Below, piece after piece: positions 28,922-36,978 of a stretch of 64,000 bases of DNA. The DNA comes from Mycolicibacterium sp. CBMA 247 (GTDB taxonomy: Bacteria; Actinomycetota; Actinomycetes; Mycobacteriales; Mycobacteriaceae). Position 1 is the stretch's first letter. Each line of letters opens with the position of its first letter. Below the pieces are notes generated by a model that saw only the letters and a list, made by a program, of their open reading frames with translations, did no database searches and was not told the DNA's origin. The DNA lies in contig NZ_VTGX01000005.1 in the NCBI RefSeq assembly GCF_009729095.1, positions 372,001 to 436,000 on the forward strand, given 5' to 3'. Made by a program: the position numbers and the translations under genes.

Positions 28922-30397
28922 GTGACTACTACAGACGACCCGAAGGCAACGGTCGGGGGCCGCACCCTGATCGCCGCGGAATCGACAGGACTGGAATCCG
29001 GGGCGCTCGGTCCGTGGGGCGTGTTCGCCCAGGGCCTGGCGGCCGCTGCACCCAGTGTGGCGCTGGCCGTGGTGCCGTTCTCGTTGTTCGTGGCCGCAGG
29101 CAAAGGCGCGGCGTGGGCAGCCGTGATCGGCCTGTCCATCGTGGTTTTGGTGGCCATCACGATCAGTTTCCAGGCCAAACGCACGGTGTCCTCCGGATCG
29201 CTGGGGACCTACACCGGTAACGGCCTGGGCCCGGGCTTCGCCTTCGCCGCCGGGTTCAGCCTGCTGTTCGGCTACATCGGTTTCGCCACCACCGGCACCC
29301 TCGGCGGGGTGCTGTACCTCGATGCGTTCCTGGAGTCGATCGGTCTTGGATCGCAAGCGGTCTGGTTCCGCCTGCTGCTGGTGATCGTCGTGGTCGGCGT
29401 CGCGGTGTACCTGCCCTACCGCGGGGTCTCGCTGGCCGCCAAATACGAACTGGCCTTCGAGCTGCTGGCCATCGCGTCGATCCTGGTGATCATCGTCGCC
29501 TCCTACATCGGCTACGGCTTCCGCATCGACTGGGAGCAATGGAATCCGCAGCATCTCGGGTCCAGCGCGACGTTCATCGCGGCGGTCACCGCAGTGGGCT
29601 CCTACGCCGGGTTCGAGAGCGTGGCCTCGCTCGGGGCCGAGGCCAAGGACGCGCACCGCAACATCGCCAGATCCCTTCTGCGGGTGGTGATCCTGATCGG
29701 CGCTCTCTACATCTTCGCGACGTACCCGCAGATCCTGCACTTCGGTGAGATCGACGGCGACAAGGCGGTGCTGCCGCAGCTGGCCACCAGCGTCGGGGTC
29801 GAGTGGGTGAACCAGATCGTCAGCGGCGCCGTCGCGATCGCGTTCATCGTGTTCGTCACCGCGGTCACCACCGCAGCAGCACGATCACTGTTCACCTTCG
29901 CCCACGAAGGGGCGTTGCCGAAGGTGTTCACCAAGGTGCACGAGAACTACAAGACGCCGTGGGCCGGGGTGGTGTTCGTCGGGATCCTGGCACTGGCGTT
30001 CTCGATCGCGGCCACATTCAGCTCGGCGGGCCGACTGGTGTTCGACGTCTACGGGGGCTACGTGGCCAACTGGGGCTTCCTGGTGAGCTATCTGCTGGTG
30101 GTCATCGCGACGCCGATCTGGCTGCGCAAGATCGGCGCCCTGACCCCGGTACGGCTCGCGGTCGCGATCGCGGCCACCATCGGTCTGGGCTATGTGATCG
30201 TCAGCAACTTCTACCCGGTGCCCGAGTTCCCATTCAACATCCTGCCTTTCGTCTTCGGCGCCATCCTGCTGGCCGGCTTGTCCTGGTACTGGTACCTCAA
30301 GCGGACCAATCCTGAGGTGGCCAACCGGATCGGCACCATCCAGAGTGTGTCGCCCGAGGAGCAACAACGGTGGATCGATGCGGGTGTGACGCCGTGA
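28922..30397 (+). CDS. APC-family amino acid/polyamine permease
   Basis: A 491-residue permease with about 12 membrane segments. The opening GPWGVFAQGLAAAAPSVALA matches the unwound TM1 of the APC superfamily, and SGSLGTYTGNGLGPGFAFAA and SYAGFESVASLGAEAKDAHR (TM6 and following loop) are characteristic. It probably imports the operon's substrate, perhaps a sulfur-containing amino acid or sulfonate, but the substrate cannot be read. GTG 28922 follows AGGGA and was preferred over an upstream GTG at 28841. The stop overlaps the next start. Confidence 0.87.
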   Translation: MTTTDDPKATVGGRTLIAAESTGLESGALGPWGVFAQGLAAAAPSVALAVVPFSLFVAAGKGAAWAAVIGLSIVVLVAITISFQAKRTVSSGSLGTYTGNGLGPGFAFAAGFSLLFGYIGFATTGTLGGVLYLDAFLESIGLGSQAVWFRLLLVIVVVGVAVYLPYRGVSLAAKYELAFELLAIASILVIIVASYIGYGFRIDWEQWNPQHLGSSATFIAAVTAVGSYAGFESVASLGAEAKDAHRNIARSLLRVVILIGALYIFATYPQILHFGEIDGDKAVLPQLATSVGVEWVNQIVSGAVAIAFIVFVTAVTTAAARSLFTFAHEGALPKVFTKVHENYKTPWAGVVFVGILALAFSIAATFSSAGRLVFDVYGGYVANWGFLVSYLLVVIATPIWLRKIGALTPVRLAVAIAATIGLGYVIVSNFYPVPEFPFNILPFVFGAILLAGLSWYWYLKRTNPEVANRIGTIQSVSPEEQQRWIDAGVTP

Positions 30398-31395
30398 CAC
30401 TCACCGAGGACACCCTGGCTACAGCCTCGACCGTGACGGGTTGGTCGGTTACTGAGGCGACATCACGACACCACCCGTTGATCGCCGACTTCCTGGCCAC
30501 CGCCCCGGGGCTCGGCGGCCGCAAGTTCGCCGCCGATTCCCGCGACGTCGCCGAACAACTCGACGGGGCCTATCCCGGTTCGGCCGTCGTGCTCCTCGAC
30601 GGTGCCGGCGCGGTGGCCGGATACGCGGCCCTCTACCGGCCGGATGGCGCCGAGCCGGAGGTGTTGGGGCACTTCGTATTCGGGAAGCACGCGCCGGCCG
30701 AGGCGGTGCGTGCGATCGTCGACGACAGTGTCGCACAGTTCGGCCGGGTGGCCGTCCCTGGCGCCTATCTGCGGGTCTACATCGGGGCCGATCAGGCGGT
30801 GGCGATCGATGCCCTGGCGGTCCGGGGAGCGCGCCGGGAGCGCGAGTTCATCAACACCCGAAAGTCGTTGCGCGACGAGGATCCCAGCGTTCTGGTCGAC
30901 ACCCGGATCGACACGATCACCATCGTGTCGTGGCCCGAGGTGGTGTCGGGAGGCTTCGCCGAGCAGGTCCGGCAGTTGCAGTACGACTCGTTCAGCGAGC
31001 ATTTCGGGAACATGTCGAAAACCCCACAGCGCTGGGAACACCATCTTGCCAGCCGGGCGTTCACCCCGGATTTCAGCCTTGCCGCCGTGGATGACAACGA
31101 TGTGGTGGTCGGCTATGTGCTCGGTTCCACCTACACCTCGGGCACCGGTGCCGACGAGATCCGCAGTGCGCACACCGACTACATCGGTGTGCGCCGCGAC
31201 CGTCGTAAGGCCGGAACCGGTGAACTATTGCTTCGCAAGATCTGGTTGGCGGCTCTGCGGCGGGGTTTCACCGATGCCTCGTTGGGCACCGACATCGCCA
31301 ATGTCAGCAACGCCCACCTGCTCTATCAACGGTTGGGGTACCGCACTGTCCGCAACGAGTACGCGTATCGACTCGACGTCGAGGGGAGTTCGTAA
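30394..31395 (+). CDS. GNAT family N-acetyltransferase (double GNAT)
   Basis: A 333-residue protein with two GNAT-like halves. The N-terminal half (AVVLLDGAGAVAGYAALYRP, then VLGHFVFGKHAPAEAV) is degenerate. The C-terminal half is complete, with DYIGVRRDRRKAGTGELLLR as the acetyl-CoA loop and NVSNAHLLYQRLGYRT at the end. Double GNATs of this type modify antibiotics, mycothiol precursors or small amines. In this operon it may acylate or release an intermediate of organosulfur breakdown. It is coupled to the permease (ATGA-type overlap) and to the next gene (TAATG). Confidence 0.83.
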   Translation: MTLTEDTLATASTVTGWSVTEATSRHHPLIADFLATAPGLGGRKFAADSRDVAEQLDGAYPGSAVVLLDGAGAVAGYAALYRPDGAEPEVLGHFVFGKHAPAEAVRAIVDDSVAQFGRVAVPGAYLRVYIGADQAVAIDALAVRGARREREFINTRKSLRDEDPSVLVDTRIDTITIVSWPEVVSGGFAEQVRQLQYDSFSEHFGNMSKTPQRWEHHLASRAFTPDFSLAAVDDNDVVVGYVLGSTYTSGTGADEIRSAHTDYIGVRRDRRKAGTGELLLRKIWLAALRRGFTDASLGTDIANVSNAHLLYQRLGYRTVRNEYAYRLDVEGSS

Positions 31396-32630
31396 TGACA
31401 ACGGAAAGCACGTATCTGAAGCGCCCGACCGGCTATGACGCCGAGCTGCGCTCGGTGTTCGCACCGATCTTCGAGCGGATCGCCGAGGGGAATCGGGAGC
31501 GTGAGGCCAACCGGGTGTTTCCGCGTGAGCAGGTGCGCTGGCTCAACGACGCCGGATTCGGCACCCTGCGGATCTCGGCGGAGCAAGGCGGTTTCGGTGC
31601 GTCGCTGGAACAGACCTTCCTGTTGCTGTCCGAGCTGGGGGAGGCCGACGCCAACGTCGCCCACATCTGGCGCAACCACCTGGCGTTCGTGGAGGACCGG
31701 CTGAACGCCCCGGTGTCGGAGGACAACACCACCTGGATCAAGCGGTTTCTGGCCGGGGAGTTCGTCGGCGGCGGTTGGACCGAGGCCAACAACTTGACCC
31801 TGGCGAACCTGGCCACCACGGTGGCCGAAGAGGACGGGCACTGGCTGGTGACCGGCGCGAAATACTATGCGACCGGCAGTCTTTACGCCGACTGGCTGGA
31901 TGTTCTGGGCCGCGGTGAAGGCGGCGAACTGTGGACGGCACTGGTTCGTGCCGACGATCCGGGCGTCACGCTGATCGACGACTGGCGCGGATTCGGTCAG
32001 CGAACGACGGGCAGCGGCTCGGCCCGCTACCAGCAGGCCCGGGCCGAGCGCGGCAATGTGTTCCCGGCCGTCGAGCGGTTCACCTATCAGGCGCAGTTCT
32101 ATCAGATCGCCATGCTGGCGGTGCTGACCGGAATCATCAGGGCGGTACAGCGTGACGGCTCGGCCGTGTTGTCGGCCCGGACGCGCAACTACCCGCAGGG
32201 CCTGGCCGAGGTTCCGGCCGCTGATCCGCAGTTACTACAGGTGATCGGTGAGCTGTCGGCCGAGGCGTTCGGCGCGACGGCCGCACTGGGCCAGAGCGCG
32301 CGCAGCCTGGACCGGATCGTGACCGGCCGGCTTGCGGGCAGTGACGGCCAGGCTCGCCAACTGCTCGTCGATGCCGAAGTGGCCGTCACCCAGGCGCAGT
32401 TGGTGATCGTGGCCGCAGCACTGCGGGCCACCACCCGGGTGTTCGATGCGCTCGGGGCCTCGGGCGTCTCCGAAGGGCTTGGCCTGGACCGGCATTGGCG
32501 CAACGCGCGCACGCTGGCCTCACACAATCCGGTGGTCTACAAGGCCCGCATCCTCGGTGACTGGTTCATCAACCGCAAGGATCCGGTGGCGGACCTGGTG
32601 TCACGAGGACGCGGCGGGCAGGGCAACTGA
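31395..32630 (+). CDS. acyl-CoA dehydrogenase-fold monooxygenase (DszC/SfnB-like)
   Basis: A 411-residue flavoprotein of the acyl-CoA dehydrogenase fold. The N-terminal helical domain has REQVRWLNDAGFGTLRISAE followed by QGGFGASLEQTF, the central segment is VTGAKYYATGSLYADWLDVL, and the C-terminal SHNPVVYKARILGDWFIN is typical of DszC/SfnB-like flavin monooxygenases rather than fatty-acid enzymes, because the catalytic glutamate context is absent. SfnB and DszC oxidise sulfones and thiophenes. Its place after two SnaA/DszA-type enzymes supports a sulfur-acquisition pathway. It converges with the next gene, eight bases away. Confidence 0.83.
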   Translation: MTTESTYLKRPTGYDAELRSVFAPIFERIAEGNREREANRVFPREQVRWLNDAGFGTLRISAEQGGFGASLEQTFLLLSELGEADANVAHIWRNHLAFVEDRLNAPVSEDNTTWIKRFLAGEFVGGGWTEANNLTLANLATTVAEEDGHWLVTGAKYYATGSLYADWLDVLGRGEGGELWTALVRADDPGVTLIDDWRGFGQRTTGSGSARYQQARAERGNVFPAVERFTYQAQFYQIAMLAVLTGIIRAVQRDGSAVLSARTRNYPQGLAEVPAADPQLLQVIGELSAEAFGATAALGQSARSLDRIVTGRLAGSDGQARQLLVDAEVAVTQAQLVIVAAALRATTRVFDALGASGVSEGLGLDRHWRNARTLASHNPVVYKARILGDWFINRKDPVADLVSRGRGGQGN

Positions 32631-32638
32631 GGCCGGGG

Positions 32639-33553
32639 TCAGCCGACCCGCAGTACCGCCTTGCCCGCCACCTGGCGCCCCAACAAGGCTTGGGCGGCGT
32701 CGGAAACGTTGTCCCAGGAATCCCGCAGTCCGAGCTGCGGATCGAGTTCGCCGTCGGCCAGCAAGGTCAGTAGATAGTCCAGATCGGCTTGGAACGGCGC
32801 CCGGACTGTGAACGGCTCCAACCGTTTCCGGTTACCGGCGCGCCGTTCCTCCTCGAAGTTGATGGTGGTGGGCTCATTGGAGGCCATCCCGATCGACTGC
32901 ACCGAGCCGCCGTCGGACACCAGGCTGAAGGCTTGCGCCAAGAGCTTTCCACCGACGTTGTCGAGCACACCGAACACCGGCCCGGTCACCGCACCGAGCC
33001 CGACCACGACTTCGGCTGCTCCCAGTTCCTCGAGGCCCTCACCGCGCGCTGCGCTGCCGACCGCGGCCACCACATGGGCGCCGGCCCGCGCTGCCAGTTG
33101 CACGGCGAATCGTCCGACGCCGCCTGAAGCGCCCGTGATCAGCACCCGACGCCCCACCACGGGGCCAAGGGCCCGCAACGCCTGCAGCGCGGTCACCCCG
33201 GCGACCGGCAGCGCGGCAGCTTCCTCGAATTCGACGAACTCGGGAAGCTCGGCCAGATTGTCGGTCGACACGACCCGTCGTTCGGCCCAGCCGGCCTCAC
33301 CGCTGAAGCCCACCACCCGGGCACCCACTGGCGGACCGGACCCGTCGGCCGCTGCCTGCGCCACGACACCCGCGCTGTCCCAGCCGGGTACCTCACCCGG
33401 TTTGCGCATGTGATCGATGAAGTGCAGTTCACCGAAATTCAGCGCAATCGCGTGCACATCGATGAGGGCCTGGGACTCGGTGGCCGATGGTTCGGCGACG
33501 TCGCCGAACCGGAGATTGGCAGGAGCGTGCGGGTCGTAGACGATGGCTCGCAT
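32639..33553 (-). CDS. zinc-binding-type (MDR) oxidoreductase
   Basis: A 304-residue medium-chain dehydrogenase/reductase of the quinone-oxidoreductase type. The N-terminal GroES-like part has VHAIALNFGELHFIDHMRKP and GWDSAGVVAQAAADGSGPPV, and the NADPH-binding part has RVLITGASGGVGRFAVQLAA. No zinc ligands are evident. It reduces some enone or quinone that cannot be named. The start at 33553 begins the conserved strand MRAIVYDPHAPANLRFGD; longer in-frame sequence reaches 33730 but overlaps the divergent gene. Confidence 0.85.
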   Translation of the reverse strand: MRAIVYDPHAPANLRFGDVAEPSATESQALIDVHAIALNFGELHFIDHMRKPGEVPGWDSAGVVAQAAADGSGPPVGARVVGFSGEAGWAERRVVSTDNLAELPEFVEFEEAAALPVAGVTALQALRALGPVVGRRVLITGASGGVGRFAVQLAARAGAHVVAAVGSAARGEGLEELGAAEVVVGLGAVTGPVFGVLDNVGGKLLAQAFSLVSDGGSVQSIGMASNEPTTINFEEERRAGNRKRLEPFTVRAPFQADLDYLLTLLADGELDPQLGLRDSWDNVSDAAQALLGRQVAGKAVLRVG

Positions 33554-33593
33554 GCAGGGGCCAACCCCGAACGGTTCACCGCTATTCCCCGCA

Positions 33594-33599
33594 TAGGGT
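33594..33599 (+). promoter_or_regulatory. putative -10 hexamer, leaderless methyltransferase gene
   Basis: TAGGGT fits TANNNT and ends exactly seven bases before the GTG at 33607. No Shine–Dalgarno is seen. Confidence 0.5.
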
Positions 33600-33606
33600 G
33601 ACCCAG

Positions 33607-34164
33607 GTGAGCGAGAACGACCGCATCCGCTGGGACGCGGCGTACACCGGCCGGGAATCGGGCGCCGTGCCGGCACTGCCGCAGGCGTTCCGCGGTCATG
33701 CCGACCGGTTTCCCGTGACCGGAACCGCACTCGATGTCGCGTGCGGATCCGGCCTGGGGTCGATGTGGCTGGCCCGGCGCGGGCTACAGGTGCGGGGTGT
33801 CGACGTGTCCGCCGTGGCGATCACCCAGGCCCGACAGTTGGCGGCATACCACGGTGTGGCCGAGCGCTGCCGTTTCGATGTGGCCGACCTCGACCGCGGC
33901 CTGCCCGCCGGACCGCCGGTCGACGTGGTGCTGTGCCATCGGTTCCGCGACTCGGGGCTTTACCCGGCACTGGCCGCCCGACTGCGGCCGGGCGGTCTGC
34001 TGGCCATCTGTGTACTCAGCGAGGTAGGCGCGGATCCGGGCCGATTCCGGGCCCCTGCAGGCGAACTCGAGGCGGCCTTTGCCGGCCTTGAGATGCTCGC
34101 CGCACATGAGGGCGGCGGCGAGGCCTGGCTGTTGGCGCGCGCACCGCTCACCGGGCGGCGTTGA
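33607..34164 (+). CDS. class I SAM-dependent methyltransferase
   Basis: A 185-residue small methyltransferase. Motif I is ALDVACGSGLGSMWLARRG, the acidic motif II is VRGVDVSAVAITQARQL, and LRPGGLLAICVLSE is the post-motif III segment. The target is unknown. Methyltransferases of this compact kind act on small molecules such as thiols or tellurite. It is divergent from the MDR oxidoreductase with 53 bases between starts, so the two may share control. Confidence 0.87.
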   Translation: MSENDRIRWDAAYTGRESGAVPALPQAFRGHADRFPVTGTALDVACGSGLGSMWLARRGLQVRGVDVSAVAITQARQLAAYHGVAERCRFDVADLDRGLPAGPPVDVVLCHRFRDSGLYPALAARLRPGGLLAICVLSEVGADPGRFRAPAGELEAAFAGLEMLAAHEGGGEAWLLARAPLTGRR

Positions 34165-34186
34165 ATCCCGGCTCACCCTCTCCGCC

Positions 34187-34242
34187 GAGCAGACGCAAAC
34201 CTGCCCAAAAACCACAGAATTACGGCAGTTTTATGTCTGCTC
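34187..34242. repeat. imperfect 19-bp inverted repeat with extra half copy
   Basis: The arm at 34187–34205 and the arm at 34224–34242 are complementary at 16 of 19 positions around an 18-base loop, and GAGCAGAC occurs again at 34270–34277. It sits between two convergent genes. I recall GAGCAGACGCAAA-type palindromes as dispersed intergenic elements in fast-growing mycobacteria. It may work as a bidirectional terminator. Confidence 0.6.
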
Positions 34243-34279
34243 GCGAGGGGTCGGGGTGCTGCTCCCGCCGAGCAGACGA

Positions 34280-36319
34280 TTACATCGGAGCGTTGGCGGG
34301 CACGAAGACGCCCGAGCTGTCGGCTTCCTCCTCCGCGCGGATGACGTGCACCACGGCGTTGATCAGGGCCAGGTGGGTGAACGCCTGGGGGAAGTTGCCC
34401 AAGTGGCGGCCGGTGCGTGGCTCGATCTCCTCGGCGTACAGATGCAGCGGGCTGGCGAACGACAGCAACCGTTCCAGCAGATGCTTGGCCCGGCTCACCT
34501 CGCCGATCTCGACGAGCGCCGACACCAGCCAGAACGAACAGATGGTGAAGGTGCCCTCTTCGCCGGACAGGCCGTCGTCGGTCTCCTCGATCCGGTAACG
34601 CAGCACCAGGCCGTTCTCGGTGAGTTCGTCGGCGATCGCCAGTACGGTGGCCCGCACGCGCGGGTCATCCGATGGCAGGAAGCGGGTCAGCACCGCCAGC
34701 AGCAGCGACGCGTCCAGCGCGTCATCGCCGTAGCGCTGGGTCAGCACGCCGCGGGAATCCACCCCGCGGGCCAGGATGTCGGCCTTGATCTCCTCGGCGA
34801 TCGCGCGCCACTGCTGCGCGTAGCTCTTCTCGCCCTGCAGTTCGGCCAGCTTCGAACCGCGATCCAGCGCCACCCAGCACATGATCTTGCTGGAGGTGAA
34901 GTGTTGCGGTTCGCCGCGCACCTCCCAGATGCCCCGGTCGGGTTCCTTCCAGTGCCTGATGGCTTCCTCGACCTGGTTCTTGAGCACCGGCCACAGCGCG
35001 TCGGGAATCTGCTCGCGCGACTTGGCGTGCAGGTACACCGAATCGAGCATGGTGCCCCAGATGTCGTGTTGCATCTGGTTGTACGCGCCGTTGCCGATCC
35101 GCACCGGCCGCGCGTTGTCGTAGCCCGACAGATGGTGCAGTTCTTCTTCGACGAGGCTGCGCTCTCCGCCGACCCCGTACATCACCTGCAGCGGATGGCG
35201 TTCGCCGTTGTTTGCGCCCGACACATCGGCGATGAACGAGAAGAAATCATCGGCCTCCCGGTCCAGGCCGAGTGTGTACAAGCCCCACAGTGCGAACGTG
35301 GAATCGCGGATCCACGAGTACCGGTAATCCCAGTTGCGTTCGCCTTGAGGCGTTTCCGGCAGCGACGTGGTCGGTGCCGCCAACAGGGCGCCGGTCGGGG
35401 AGTAGGTCAGCCCCTTCAGTGTCAGCGCGCTGCGCTGCAGGTACGACCGCCACGGGTGATCGGGGAAGTCGCCGATGTTGATCCACTGCCGCCACGACTC
35501 GCTGGTCTTCCACATCTTCTCGGCGGCTTCGTCGTACGTCTGAGGGGCCGGGTGCTTGGACCAGCTCAGTGCGACGAACACGTTGTCACCCTCGGTGAGC
35601 CGGGTGCGGGCGCGGGCCTCGCGGCCCTCGATCCCAATTCGCAGATTGGTGGTGAGCCGCAGGGTGGGGTGCGAATCCGGGTTGCGGCTGGCGCGTGCGA
35701 TGGCCTCGCCATAGGCCGGGCCGGAGTACTCCCACGACGCGCTGACCCGGTGGTAGTCGAACGCCGGCTCGCAGTTCATCACCAGCTCCACCGTGCCGCT
35801 CACGCAGCGCACGGTGCGCAACAGGATGTGCTCGGCGTCCCAGTCCATCGGGGTGCGCCGGTGCGTGCGCGAACGGGTGTCGATGTCGTGCCAGGGACCC
35901 ATCACGAGTGCGTCGCGCACGATCAGCCAGCCGGTGTGGGTCTGCCAGGTGGTCTCCAGGATCAGGCTGCCCGGTAGGTAGCGCCGCGCCGCCGGAACGG
36001 TCACGCCGTAGGGGCCGAGCCGGAAGTGGCCGGCGCTACGGTCCAGGATCGCGCCGAACACGCTGGGGGAGTCGGGCCGGGGGACACACAGCCACTCCAC
36101 CGAACCGGCCGAGGAGATCAGGCAGGTGTTCTCGCAGTCGGACAGGAAGCCGTAGTCGGCGATCGGCGGGAACGGGTTCCGGAGCGCCCCGCCCGACGAG
36201 TACGGCACCGGGGCGGTCACGGTCAACGGTGCCTCGGGTGTCTTGGCGGGTGTCGAGGGTGTCTTGTCGAGTGCCGCGACGACATCCGTGGGCTCGGTGT
36301 GTTGCAGAACCATCCGCAC
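34280..36319 (-). CDS. trehalase (glycoside hydrolase family 15)
   Basis: A 679-residue GH15 protein. The N-terminal beta-sandwich (PPIADYGFLSDCENTCLISS, GSVEWLCVPRPDSPSVFGAI) is followed by an (alpha/alpha)6 barrel with ERNWDYRYSWIRDSTFALWG, the acid-side segment EPDRGIWEVRG and the base-side EEGTFTICSFWL. In mycobacteria this GH15 enzyme hydrolyses trehalose to glucose. A glucoamylase-like specificity would look similar, so the substrate comes from family knowledge. The start is GTG 36319, with ATG 36313 two codons in as an alternative. Confidence 0.88.
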   Translation of the reverse strand: MRMVLQHTEPTDVVAALDKTPSTPAKTPEAPLTVTAPVPYSSGGALRNPFPPIADYGFLSDCENTCLISSAGSVEWLCVPRPDSPSVFGAILDRSAGHFRLGPYGVTVPAARRYLPGSLILETTWQTHTGWLIVRDALVMGPWHDIDTRSRTHRRTPMDWDAEHILLRTVRCVSGTVELVMNCEPAFDYHRVSASWEYSGPAYGEAIARASRNPDSHPTLRLTTNLRIGIEGREARARTRLTEGDNVFVALSWSKHPAPQTYDEAAEKMWKTSESWRQWINIGDFPDHPWRSYLQRSALTLKGLTYSPTGALLAAPTTSLPETPQGERNWDYRYSWIRDSTFALWGLYTLGLDREADDFFSFIADVSGANNGERHPLQVMYGVGGERSLVEEELHHLSGYDNARPVRIGNGAYNQMQHDIWGTMLDSVYLHAKSREQIPDALWPVLKNQVEEAIRHWKEPDRGIWEVRGEPQHFTSSKIMCWVALDRGSKLAELQGEKSYAQQWRAIAEEIKADILARGVDSRGVLTQRYGDDALDASLLLAVLTRFLPSDDPRVRATVLAIADELTENGLVLRYRIEETDDGLSGEEGTFTICSFWLVSALVEIGEVSRAKHLLERLLSFASPLHLYAEEIEPRTGRHLGNFPQAFTHLALINAVVHVIRAEEEADSSGVFVPANAPM

Positions 36320-36416
36320 ATCATCATCTGCGGATACAGGTGTCGTCTACCCGAGACACGCGTGTCGAATGTTACGGGCCGGACGGGATGGACGCCGGAT
36401 GAACCTGTCGATCGCC

Positions 36417-36422
36417 TACCCT
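36417..36422 (+). promoter_or_regulatory. putative -10 hexamer, leaderless small membrane gene
   Basis: TACCCT fits TANNNT and ends six bases before the ATG at 36429. Confidence 0.4.
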
Positions 36423-36428
36423 TGCCCT

Positions 36429-36629
36429 ATGGCGGCAATCCTGAACTGGTGGGACGGCGTCGAACTGTGGCTCACCGGGCTCCCGTTCGTCGTGCAGACC
36501 ACTGTGGTGATGCCGGTGGTGCTGGCACTGGCCTATGGCAGCGCGGTGGTGCTCGACGGCGCGCTGGGCTGGGGAATCACCGGGTTGCACCGACTACGCC
36601 ACGCCGCTGACGAGGCGGAATCCGAGTGA
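36429..36629 (+). CDS. small conserved membrane protein (66 aa)
   Basis: A 66-residue protein with a long hydrophobic stretch (about residues 16–50, one or two membrane passes) opening MAAILNWWDGVELWLTGLP. It appears similar to the small membrane protein annotated near Rv2401 in M. tuberculosis, from memory. The function is unknown. Its stop overlaps a 28-codon membrane peptide frame. Confidence 0.7.
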   Translation: MAAILNWWDGVELWLTGLPFVVQTTVVMPVVLALAYGSAVVLDGALGWGITGLHRLRHAADEAESE

Positions 36630-36712
36630 ACGGTATGCCGCGCTCACGTGTCACATTGATCTTGGTGATCCTGGTTCTCCTGGTCATCGTGATGTGGTTG
36701 CTGACCCGCTGA
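36626..36712 (+). CDS. 28-residue single-pass membrane peptide
   Basis: A GTG start overlapping the previous stop (GTGA) begins MNGMPRSRVTLI and runs through an unbroken hydrophobic segment to LLTR. The basic start and single 18-residue membrane segment, with translational coupling, suggest a real micro-protein, but nothing else supports it. Confidence 0.5.
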   Translation: MNGMPRSRVTLILVILVLLVIVMWLLTR

Positions 36713-36756
36713 GACGGGCCACAGATCGCTGGAAGGGCGCGAGGGCGGAATTCTGT

Positions 36757-36762
36757 TATTCT
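36757..36762 (+). promoter_or_regulatory. -10 hexamer of the sulfate operon leader
   Basis: TATTCT fits TANNNT and ends exactly seven bases before the ATG at 36770, so transcription probably starts at the first base of the leader peptide frame. Confidence 0.6.
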
Positions 36763-36769
36763 TCGCGCC

Positions 36770-36862
36770 ATGCATTCAGCGTCCGGCAGCACAGGGAGCC
36801 ATATCTTGGCCCTCATTGCCGTGGGTTCATGCGCTGTTGCTGACGTCGCCTGTTGTCGCTGA
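36770..36862 (+). CDS. cysteine-rich leader peptide of the sulfate transport operon
   Basis: A 30-residue frame, MHSASGSTGSH…GSCAVADVACCR, with three cysteines in its last ten residues, two of them adjacent. It has no Shine–Dalgarno but a perfectly spaced leaderless -10. Leaderless polycysteine frames acting as cysteine-sensing attenuators ahead of sulfur genes are known in mycobacteria. Stalling at scarce Cys-tRNA would change folding of the RNA before subI. The pairing candidate is CCTTTC at 36925–36930 with GAAAGG at 36967–36972, which overlaps the subI Shine–Dalgarno. Confidence 0.7.
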   Translation: MHSASGSTGSHILALIAVGSCAVADVACCR

Positions 36863-36924
36863 CTCCAACCCGTCCGCGGTTTGGTGTCGGTGGCGCCAGC
36901 AGTGTGCCCGGATACTCTCCCTCG

Positions 36925-36972
36925 CCTTTCCGCATGACGGGACTCCGTAATGTCCGCTGTCTGCAAGAAAGG
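36925..36972 (+). promoter_or_regulatory. candidate anti-Shine–Dalgarno stem before subI
   Basis: CCTTTC (36925–36930) is complementary to GAAAGG (36967–36972), and an inner GGAC/GTCC pair brings the arms together. GAAAGG contains the subI ribosome-binding site, so the stem would mask it. The stem is short, so this is a suggestion. Confidence 0.4.
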
Positions 36973-36978
36973 TCACCA

